From JALXCH01 sp964495805 (lineage in GTDB: Bacteria > Calditrichota > Calditrichia > RBG-13-44-9): a stretch of 13,124 nucleotides of DNA. Shown piece after piece: positions 7,443 through 13,124 of this stretch. Position numbers and translations under genes: made by a program. The stretch is taken from contig CAZBWV010000044.1 of assembly GCA_964495805.1 (NCBI GenBank), positions 1 through 13,124 on the forward strand, given 5' to 3'. Under the pieces are notes generated by a model, which was not told where the DNA came from, made no database searches, and saw nothing but the letters and a program-made list of their open reading frames with translations. Position 1 is the first letter of the stretch, and every line of letters begins with the position of its first letter.

Positions 7443-7526
7443 TATCATTTTTCAAAAACGTCAGTAAAAAGGAATGGAATTGGTTGAATTGAACTTTAGG
7501 ACAGAGATCGATGTGGATATTTGCAT

Positions 7527-7534
7527 GGAGGTGA
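7527..7534 (+). promoter_or_regulatory. strong ribosome binding site of rny
   Basis: GGAGGTGA lies 7 nt before the ATG at 7542. It decides the start in favour of that ATG over an in-frame TTG at 7521, which would place the site inside the gene. Confidence 0.85.
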
Positions 7535-7541
7535 CGGATTC

Positions 7542-9095
7542 ATGGACGTGATTCTTGGATTGATTGGTGGGATTCTGGTTGGATCGATCGCTCTGTTTAT
7601 CATTTTAAAATTAAGCGGTGGCAAAAAATTACTGAAGGCTCAGGAAGAGGCAGATCGAATTCTGGAAAATGCCCGGGGAGAGGCAGAAGCCCTTAAGCGT
7701 GAGAAATTAATTGAGGCGGAAGAGGAAATTTTCGAAACCAAACAGCGCATGGAACGGGAACTGGAATCCAGGCGCAAAGAGTTGATCCGGAAAGAGCAAC
7801 AGTTAGACCACCGTGAGCTGGAGATCGATCGAAAATCTGAATTCATTGAGAAGAAAGAAAAAGAAGTGCGGGCGCTTAGTCGCCAGTTTAAGGAAAAAGA
7901 AGAGTATATTGAGAAGAAGACCGAAGAGTTAAACCAGTTAATTACCGAGCAGGTACAGAAACTGGAGGAAATTTCCGGACTTACCCGCGAAGAGGCCAGA
8001 CAGTTGTTAATCCGGGATATGGAGGAAGAAGCCCGGGAGGAAGGCAAAAAGCTCCAGAATAATATCCTGGAACAGGCCAAGCTGGAAGCCAATCGGAAAG
8101 CGCTGGAAATTGTGGTCACAGCCATCCAGCAGGCTGCCGCAGAGCAATCCACCGAAGCCACTGTGTCCGTAGTGCATTTACCCAATGACGATATGAAGGG
8201 ACGCATTATTGGCCGGGAAGGGCGAAATATCCGGGCTTTCGAAATGGCTACAGGTGTGGATGTGATTATCGATGATACACCGGAAATTGTCATCCTGTCC
8301 TCCTACAACAGCTATCGTCGAGAGGTGGCACGGATTGCCATGGAACGGTTAATTCAGGATGGCCGTATCCATCCCGCACGAATCGAGGAAGTGGTGGAAA
8401 AAGCGGAAGAGGAGCTGGCGCAATCCTTCCGGGAAATTGGCGAACAGGCCATGTTGGAGGCAGGTGTCCACGGATTGCCTGCGGAGGTGATTGAGCTTTT
8501 AGGGAAATTAAAATACCTTACCTCCTACGGGCAAAATGTGCTGAACCACAGCCTGGAAGTCGCGCATCTGTGCGGCATTATGGCAGCGGAACTGGGTTTG
8601 GACCCGCAAATTGCCAAACGAGCAGGGTTGCTGCACGACATTGGCAAAGCGATTGAACGACCCATTACCGCCAGCCACACCCAATTGGGTGCCGATTTGC
8701 TGAAAAAGTTGAATGAGAATCCCCTGGTTGTTAATGCCGTGGAATTCCACCACAACGAAGAGGGTGCCATTTCGCCATACACCATTCTGGTGGCAGCAGC
8801 CGACGCCATCTCCGGAAGTCGTCCCGGCGCGCGACGGGAATCGCTGGAAAGCTTTATTAAGCGGATGGAAAACCTGGAAGATATTGCTAAAATGTTCGAA
8901 GGGGTGGAAAAGGCTCACGCCATCCAGGCCGGACGCGAAGTGCGCGTAATTGTGGATTGTGCAAAAGTGGATGACAACCGCGCTCGGGAACTGGCTCGCG
9001 AAATTGCTAAAAAAATCCAGGACGAAACGGAATTCCCGGGGCAAATTAAGGTGACTGTTATCCGGGAATACCGGGCATACGATTATGCGACCTAA
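7542..9095 (+). CDS. rny: ribonuclease Y
   Basis: RNase Y is a membrane-anchored endoribonuclease that begins decay and processing of many mRNAs. The 517 residues show the full family layout: one N-terminal membrane helix (about 3-24, VILGLIGGILVGSIALFIIL), a long Glu/Lys/Arg-rich coiled coil (about 30-190), a KH RNA-binding domain with GRIIGREGRNIRAFE (from about 222), and an HD phosphohydrolase domain with NHSLEVAHLCG (about 334) and the metal-binding pair in GLLHDIGKA (about 364), followed by the conserved VEFHHNE and a C-terminal domain ending YRAYDYAT. No key residue is missing. The strong ribosome site suggests independent expression after the structured RNA's T-tract. It is followed after 50 bp by a ymdB-type gene, a pairing seen in many bacteria. 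Confidence 0.97.
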   Translation: MDVILGLIGGILVGSIALFIILKLSGGKKLLKAQEEADRILENARGEAEALKREKLIEAEEEIFETKQRMERELESRRKELIRKEQQLDHRELEIDRKSEFIEKKEKEVRALSRQFKEKEEYIEKKTEELNQLITEQVQKLEEISGLTREEARQLLIRDMEEEAREEGKKLQNNILEQAKLEANRKALEIVVTAIQQAAAEQSTEATVSVVHLPNDDMKGRIIGREGRNIRAFEMATGVDVIIDDTPEIVILSSYNSYRREVARIAMERLIQDGRIHPARIEEVVEKAEEELAQSFREIGEQAMLEAGVHGLPAEVIELLGKLKYLTSYGQNVLNHSLEVAHLCGIMAAELGLDPQIAKRAGLLHDIGKAIERPITASHTQLGADLLKKLNENPLVVNAVEFHHNEEGAISPYTILVAAADAISGSRPGARRESLESFIKRMENLEDIAKMFEGVEKAHAIQAGREVRVIVDCAKVDDNRARELAREIAKKIQDETEFPGQIKVTVIREYRAYDYAT

Positions 9096-9145
9096 CCAAA
9101 TGCCAACAGCATGTGGAAATTCGGTATGAGAGGTGAAGTTTCGGT

Positions 9146-9955
9146 ATGAATATTCTTTTTATTGCAGATATTGTGGGCGAAGATGCGATTGAATTTATTC
9201 TGGATATTCTTCCGCGCATTCGAAATCGCTATCAAATAGATTTTATCATTGCCAATGCCGAGAACGCCGACAAAGGAAAGGGAATTGTTCCCCGCCAGGT
9301 AGAAAAGCTGAAAAGTGCCGGCATTCATTGCCTGACTTCCGGAAATCACATCTGGGAACCTCGGAAGAAGGATGTCCTCATTAAATATGCCGGGTATTTG
9401 CTGCGGCCACTCAATTATCCGGAAGGGAATATCGGTGTGGGTTCTTCCGTCCTCTTCGCTCCCAACGGGAAAAAAGTAGCAGTGCTGAATGTGCAGGGCC
9501 GCAGTTTTATGTATCCCATCAATTGTCCGTTTACCACGGCACAAAAGGAAATCCGACGTTTACGTTCGGAAACTTCCATTATTATTGTGGATTTTCATGC
9601 GGAAGCGACAGCCGAAAAACAGGCTATGGGATGGCATCTGGATGGTAAAGTGAGTGCGGTGATTGGAACCCATACCCACGTTCAAACAGCGGACGAGCGA
9701 ATTCTTCCCCGGGGAACTGCCTATATTACCGATGCCGGAATGTGCGGACCCACCGATTCGGTGATTGGAATGGATATTCGCAAAGCGGTGGATCGATTCA
9801 TCCTGCAAACGCACATTTACTATGCTATTGCAAAGGGAAACGTCCGCTTTAACGGAGTGGTGATTCAGGTGGATGAAACCACCGGGAAGGCGCAGAAAAT
9901 ATTCCGTTTGAATTTCGATAAAAAGGAGTTTAACTCCGATGGCCACCTTGATTGA
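9146..9955 (+). CDS. ymdB: YmdB-family metallophosphoesterase
   Basis: The 269 residues fit the TIGR00282/YmdB family, dinuclear-metal phosphoesterases; the Bacillus member hydrolyses 2',3'-cyclic nucleotides and affects biofilm and sporulation choices. Expected metal ligands are visible: D8 in ADIVG, E39 and N40 in NAEN, N67 and H68 in SGNHIW, H151 in DFHAEAT, and H176 and H178 in GTHTHVQTAD; DAGMCGP follows. The first motif has Ala where Gly is usual before the Asp, a mild change. AGGTGA (9131-9136) supports the ATG. It lies next to rny, as in Bacillus, and overlaps folD by 17 bp, so the two are probably co-translated. The substrate in this organism is not shown by sequence. Confidence 0.93.
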   Translation: MNILFIADIVGEDAIEFILDILPRIRNRYQIDFIIANAENADKGKGIVPRQVEKLKSAGIHCLTSGNHIWEPRKKDVLIKYAGYLLRPLNYPEGNIGVGSSVLFAPNGKKVAVLNVQGRSFMYPINCPFTTAQKEIRRLRSETSIIIVDFHAEATAEKQAMGWHLDGKVSAVIGTHTHVQTADERILPRGTAYITDAGMCGPTDSVIGMDIRKAVDRFILQTHIYYAIAKGNVRFNGVVIQVDETTGKAQKIFRLNFDKKEFNSDGHLD

Positions 9956-10820
9956 TGGAAAAGCCATTGCTGCCGGGATTCGCAGGGAAATTCAGCAGGA
10001 AATTACCGAAACTTCCTCTGCTACGCGTCCACCCGGCCTGGCTGTACTACTGGTTGGGGACGATCCTGCCTCCCGTGTTTATGTGCGAATGAAAACCCGC
10101 GCCTGCGAGGAAGTGGGAATTCATACCATTACCGATCATCTCCCGGCTGATATTTCTCAGGGTGAGTTATTAAAGCGAATCGCCTCCTACAACGAAAATC
10201 CCGATTACCATGGTCTTCTGATTCAGCTCCCTTTACCGGCTCATATAGATACCTTCACCGTCCTGGAAGCGGTGGACCCAGCCAAAGACGTGGACTGTTT
10301 CCATCCTTTTAACGTTGGTCGGTTGATGATTGGACAACCGATATTTTTACCAGCCACTCCCGCAGGTATTATGGAACTGTTAAAACGCAGTGCAATCGAT
10401 CCGGCGGGGAAACACGTGGTGGTATTAGGACGGAGCAACATTGTGGGTAAACCCATTGCCATGATGCTGGCTCAGAAGAAAACCGGTGCCAATGCCATCG
10501 TAACGCTGGTGCACAGTGCCGCAAGGGATATTTCCTATTTTACACGTCAGGCAGATATTTTGATTGCTGCAGTGGGAAAACCTGAGCTGGTACGTGGCGA
10601 CATGGTAAAAGATGGTGTTGTAGTAATTGATGTGGGTGTGAACCGGGTGGATGCGGACAACGAGAAAGGTTACCGTTTGGTAGGAGATGTGGCTTTTCAG
10701 GAAGTTGAACCCAGGGCGTCGGCCATTACTCCCGTCCCCGGGGGAGTGGGGCCAATGACCATTGCAATGTTGCTTAAAAATACAGTGAAAGCGTGGAAAA
10801 TAGCGTTGAACGGAAAGTAG
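9939..10820 (+). CDS. folD: bifunctional methylenetetrahydrofolate dehydrogenase/cyclohydrolase FolD
   Basis: FolD interconverts 5,10-methylene-, methenyl- and 10-formyl-tetrahydrofolate in the cytoplasm, supplying one-carbon units for purines and formyl-Met-tRNA. The 293 residues match the family. Visible are the canonical start MATLIDGKAIAA, VGDDPASRVYVRMKTRACEE with the likely catalytic Lys at 52, GLLIQLPLPAHID, PAKDVDCFHPFN, the nucleotide-binding GRSNIVGKPIAMML, and the closing TPVPGGVGPMTIAMLL. PATPAG stands where many relatives have PCTP. AAGGAG (9923-9928), inside ymdB, lies 10 nt before the ATG; the 17-bp overlap points to coupled translation. Confidence 0.97.
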   Translation: MATLIDGKAIAAGIRREIQQEITETSSATRPPGLAVLLVGDDPASRVYVRMKTRACEEVGIHTITDHLPADISQGELLKRIASYNENPDYHGLLIQLPLPAHIDTFTVLEAVDPAKDVDCFHPFNVGRLMIGQPIFLPATPAGIMELLKRSAIDPAGKHVVVLGRSNIVGKPIAMMLAQKKTGANAIVTLVHSAARDISYFTRQADILIAAVGKPELVRGDMVKDGVVVIDVGVNRVDADNEKGYRLVGDVAFQEVEPRASAITPVPGGVGPMTIAMLLKNTVKAWKIALNGK

Positions 10821-10850
10821 ATGGTTAGACGGGAAATCGGGGATATCGGG

Positions 10851-10856
10851 GGAGGA
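10851..10856 (+). promoter_or_regulatory. strong ribosome binding site of the YraN-family gene
   Basis: GGAGGA lies 7 nt before the ATG at 10864. An earlier ATG at 10859 is out of frame and meets a stop after two codons, so 10864 is the real start. Confidence 0.8.
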
Positions 10857-10863
10857 CGATGGT

Positions 10864-11235
10864 ATGAAACAATCAACAACCGGTAAAGGGAAGTGGGGAG
10901 AAGAGGTTGCCCGTCGGTACCTGGAACGGAAGGGATATCGGATTCTATTTACCAACTGGCGGGCGGAGCGCGGTGATATTGATATCATTGCCGAGGATGG
11001 CAATACCCTGGTTTTTGTGGAAGTAAAATCCGGTTCTTCTGAAAAGTACGGTTCCCCGGAGCTGCGCATTACTCCGGGGAAAAAACGACAGTTGTACAAA
11101 CTGGCCACTGTGTATCTCGCCGAATATACCAATCAAATTAAACATTATGAGAGCATCCGATTCGATGCGGTTATTGTGGATGGTAACCGAAATCAGTTTC
11201 AGATTCGGCACTATCCCGGAGCGATTCAGTTGTGA
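10864..11235 (+). CDS. YraN family (UPF0102) nuclease-fold protein
   Basis: The 123 residues match the YraN/UPF0102 family, small proteins with an endonuclease-like (Holliday-junction-resolvase type) fold whose biological role is not settled. The hallmarks are GKWGEEVARRYLERKGYRIL near the N-terminus, then NWRAERGDIDIIA and LVFVEVKSG, which supply the conserved Glu, Asp and Glu-x-Lys residues of the putative active site, and a helical KKRQLYKLATVYL segment. It lies 43 bp after folD in the same direction and probably closes the housekeeping cluster, since a 119-bp gap follows. DNA metabolism is a reasonable guess but is not shown. Confidence 0.92.
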   Translation: MKQSTTGKGKWGEEVARRYLERKGYRILFTNWRAERGDIDIIAEDGNTLVFVEVKSGSSEKYGSPELRITPGKKRQLYKLATVYLAEYTNQIKHYESIRFDAVIVDGNRNQFQIRHYPGAIQL

Positions 11236-11354
11236 TAAAGGATGAGGGAGGCGGGAAAGAAAAAGTGTGGATGGAAACTTCTGGTCAAAATCTGTGAATG
11301 TTTGTGTCTGACTATTTCGAAACGGAACTTTCGGAAATAAAATAATGGAATAAA

Positions 11355-12743
11355 TTGCTTGATTTCTGGCAAAAACGGTGGCGTGGGGAGGCCGGATACC
11401 GGGAAATACTGGCGGTTGCTTTTCCGCTGATTCTAAGCACCGGCTCCTGGAGTATTCAGCATTTTGTGGACCGCATGTTTCTCACCTGGTATTCCCCGGA
11501 AGCCATCGCCGCAGCGCTTCCGGCGGGACTGGTGAACTGGACTTTTTCCAGCTTTTTTATTGGTGTGGCCAGCTATGTGAATACTTTTGTGGCTCAGTAT
11601 TACGGGGCAAGGCGCTACCACCGCATCGGTCCGGCGGTGTGGCAGGGGCTTTATCTCTCCTTACTGGCTGTTCTGGCTGTGGCTGTTATTTACCCATTCT
11701 CCGAACATTTTTTTCGACTATTCGGACATCCCGCTAAAGTGGTGGAACTGGAAACGGAATACTTTCGCATTTTACTTTTAGGGGCACCGTTTCTGGTAAT
11801 TACCAATGCTACCAGCGGTTTCTTTACCGGACTGGGAAAAACCTGGATTGTGCTGTATCTGAATTTGTTCATTACCGGTTTAAATATTGTGCTGGATTAT
11901 TTGTGGATTTTCGGCAGGCTGGGATTTCCTGAAGCAGGAATTCGCGGGGCGGGATGGGCGACAGTGTCGGCCACGCTTGTGGGATCGGTGATTTTTCTGG
12001 GGTATTTTGTGCGTCCCATGTATGCCCGGCAATTTCACACACTCAAAGGCTGGCGATTTGAACCTTCCCTTTTCCGCCGACTTCTGCGTTTCGGGACACC
12101 CAACGGAATTCAATTCACGCTGGAAATTCTGGTGTTTGCCATATTTATTATGCTGGTGGGGCGGTATGGCGTTATTGAACTGGCGGCAACCAACATTACG
12201 TTTAATATCAACACTCTGGCATTTTTACCCATGGAGGGCATGTCCATTGCGGTGAGCAGTCTGGTCGGTCGCAGGTTGGGGCAAAACAGACCTTATCTGG
12301 CAGAGCGTACTACCTGGTCGGCATTTCATCTCACTTTTGCCTTTTTCGGGTTGCTGGCGGCAGGTTATGTCCTGATCCCGGATGTGTTTCTCTTCCCTTT
12401 CCGCCTCCGTGCCGATCCGGTGCAATTTGCCCCCATTCGGAGCTGGGTGGTGATCCTGTTGCGTTTTGTGGCAATTTATTCTTTGTTCGATGCCATGAAT
12501 ATGGTTTTTTCGGCCGCACTTAAAGGTGCCGGAGACACCCGATTTGTTGCAGTGGTCAGTGTGTTACTGGCAGTAGGTGTCCTACTCATTCCTTCGGTTT
12601 TAATTACTTACCTGTTTCATGGAAGCTTATTGTGGTTATGGACGTGCGTAACCCTGTACATTGTGGGGTTAGGAACCAGCTTCTGGTTACGTTTCCTGTA
12701 CGGTCCCTGGCGCGGCATGCGAGTGATTGAGCAAAAAGAATGA
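11355..12743 (+). CDS. MATE-family efflux transporter
   Basis: This 462-residue integral membrane protein shows about twelve hydrophobic segments and the two-fold repeat of the MATE family, which export drugs or metabolites in exchange for H+ or Na+. The first repeat opens GYREILAVAFPLILSTGSW and includes FFTGLGKTW; the second opens with GTPNGIQFTLEI and includes the matching FSAALKGAGDTRF. The start appears to be TTG at 11355: an in-frame TAA lies at 11343-11345, the only nearby ATG (11345) is out of frame and stops at once, and the first in-frame ATG would delete the first helix. No good Shine-Dalgarno sequence is seen, so expression may be low. The substrate cannot be told. It is likely a separate unit from the preceding cluster. 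Confidence 0.92.
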   Translation: MLDFWQKRWRGEAGYREILAVAFPLILSTGSWSIQHFVDRMFLTWYSPEAIAAALPAGLVNWTFSSFFIGVASYVNTFVAQYYGARRYHRIGPAVWQGLYLSLLAVLAVAVIYPFSEHFFRLFGHPAKVVELETEYFRILLLGAPFLVITNATSGFFTGLGKTWIVLYLNLFITGLNIVLDYLWIFGRLGFPEAGIRGAGWATVSATLVGSVIFLGYFVRPMYARQFHTLKGWRFEPSLFRRLLRFGTPNGIQFTLEILVFAIFIMLVGRYGVIELAATNITFNINTLAFLPMEGMSIAVSSLVGRRLGQNRPYLAERTTWSAFHLTFAFFGLLAAGYVLIPDVFLFPFRLRADPVQFAPIRSWVVILLRFVAIYSLFDAMNMVFSAALKGAGDTRFVAVVSVLLAVGVLLIPSVLITYLFHGSLLWLWTCVTLYIVGLGTSFWLRFLYGPWRGMRVIEQKE

Positions 12744-12808
12744 TTGAAAGGCAAATTTTATCCGAAATTTAACAACAGTCGTTCCCTGAAAAACGGTATG
12801 GGCGCAGA

Positions 12809-12825
12809 AAGTAAAAATTTTACTT
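12809..12825. repeat. 17-nt perfect palindrome downstream of the transporter gene
   Basis: AAGTAAAA (12809-12816) and TTTTACTT (12818-12825) mirror each other around one A. With G-U pairing, GCGC (12802-12805) and GTGC (12827-12830) extend the stem. No T-tract follows, so it is a poor intrinsic terminator; an operator for the downstream protease gene or a weak bidirectional terminator are both possible. Confidence 0.35.
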
Positions 12826-12974
12826 GGTGCAAAATACCTCCAAAATCATGTTTATCTGATTGGTCTCCCCCATCCATCTAATTTTACCTGTTCCCCTTTC
12901 GATAATTTTTCCCTTTTTTTTCTCACCCATTGCTTCATAACTTATTTTATCAGAAAGCGAAACAAATTCATTGC

Positions 12975-12981
12975 AAGGAGG
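12975..12981 (+). promoter_or_regulatory. ribosome binding site of the Lon-like protease gene
   Basis: AAGGAGG lies 5 nt before the ATG at 12987, a near-consensus Shine-Dalgarno sequence that fixes the start of the partial gene. Confidence 0.8.
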
Positions 12982-12986
12982 CTGGC

Positions 12987-13124
12987 ATGGCCATTACCGA
13001 ATTGCCTCCCCGGCAACTTCGCAGGAGCATCAATCTGCGGACATTACCCTTCGAAACGACGGACGATATCGAACCTCTGGACGAGGTAATTGGTCAGGAA
13101 CGCGCTATTCGGGCGCTGGAACTG
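12987..13124 (+). CDS. Lon-like ATP-dependent protease (AAA_32 type), N-terminal part
   Basis: Only the first 46 codons are in the window; the gene continues past the right edge. The visible part reads ELPPRQLRRSINLRTLPFET and then TTDDIEPLDEVIGQERAIRA, which matches the N-terminus of LonB-like AAA_32 proteases, where the sequence leads from a short arm into the AAA+ module at IGQERA. These enzymes are cytoplasmic or membrane-associated quality-control proteases distinct from classical Lon. A 243-bp gap separates it from the transporter gene, so it probably has its own promoter. The ATPase motifs and the catalytic Ser/Lys lie outside, so completeness cannot be checked. Confidence 0.8.
   Translation, partial: MAITELPPRQLRRSINLRTLPFETTDDIEPLDEVIGQERAIRALEL

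Noticed and set aside
7489..7520. TTGAAC with a GGATAT-like box as an rny promoter
   Set aside because: The spacing (about 20 bp) and the -10 match are poor, and the box almost touches the ribosome site.
7521..7541. Upstream in-frame TTG as the start of rny
   Set aside because: The strong GGAGGTGA at 7527-7534 would then be inside the gene; it is well placed for the ATG at 7542.
7640..8293. Minus-strand 217-codon serine-rich open frame inside rny
   Set aside because: It is the antisense image of the Glu/Lys/Arg-rich coiled coil of RNase Y.
12752..12772. AAATTT...AAATTT hairpin as terminator of the transporter gene
   Set aside because: The stem is all A-T and no T-tract follows, so it would not be stable enough.

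Overview
The window looks like chromosomal DNA of a free-living bacterium, most likely from the FCB side of the tree (Bacteroidota/Chlorobiota/Ignavibacteriota/Calditrichota-like). The reasons are the order pheS-pheT-coiled coil-zapA-6S-like RNA-rny-ymdB-folD and an Rhs/YD-repeat protein of the style common in Bacteroidota, which contains a glycine-rich 'PGFHAKSGS' stack motif. This assignment is inference from gene content; no rRNA or species marker is present. Coding DNA from pheS onward appears to be of medium GC, while the 2.59-3.14 kb gap is conspicuously AT-rich.

Region 1 (1-2586, minus strand) is one uninterrupted 862-codon reading frame of an Rhs/YD-repeat protein that runs off the left edge. 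It has no credible start: an in-frame TAA lies just upstream, the first ATG is about 78 codons in, and there is no signal peptide. It therefore looks like a 5'-truncated gene. Region 2 (2587-3138) is an AT-rich gap with short palindromes and a possible frameshifted small ORF on the minus strand.

Region 3 (3148-11235, plus strand) is a tightly spaced housekeeping block: both subunits of phenylalanyl-tRNA synthetase, a small coiled-coil protein beside zapA (ZapB-like by position and form), ZapA, a rod-shaped structured RNA that is very probably 6S RNA, RNase Y, a YmdB-type metallophosphoesterase, FolD and a YraN-family nuclease-fold protein. Themes are translation, Z-ring assembly, RNA polymerase control, mRNA decay and one-carbon metabolism. 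A 31-codon ORF bridges pheS and pheT exactly, beginning right after the pheS stop and ending in an ATGA overlap with the pheT start.

Region 4 (11355-13124, plus strand) holds a MATE-family transporter with a probable TTG start, a 243-bp gap with a perfect 17-nt palindrome and a pyrimidine-rich stretch, and the first 46 codons of a Lon-like (AAA_32) ATP-dependent protease that runs off the right edge.

Most of the window is ordinary core genome. The parts most worth a second look are the bridging micro-ORF, the structured RNA abutting the zapA stop codon, the decayed junction upstream of the Rhs gene and the palindromes. I found no convincing undescribed multi-gene system.
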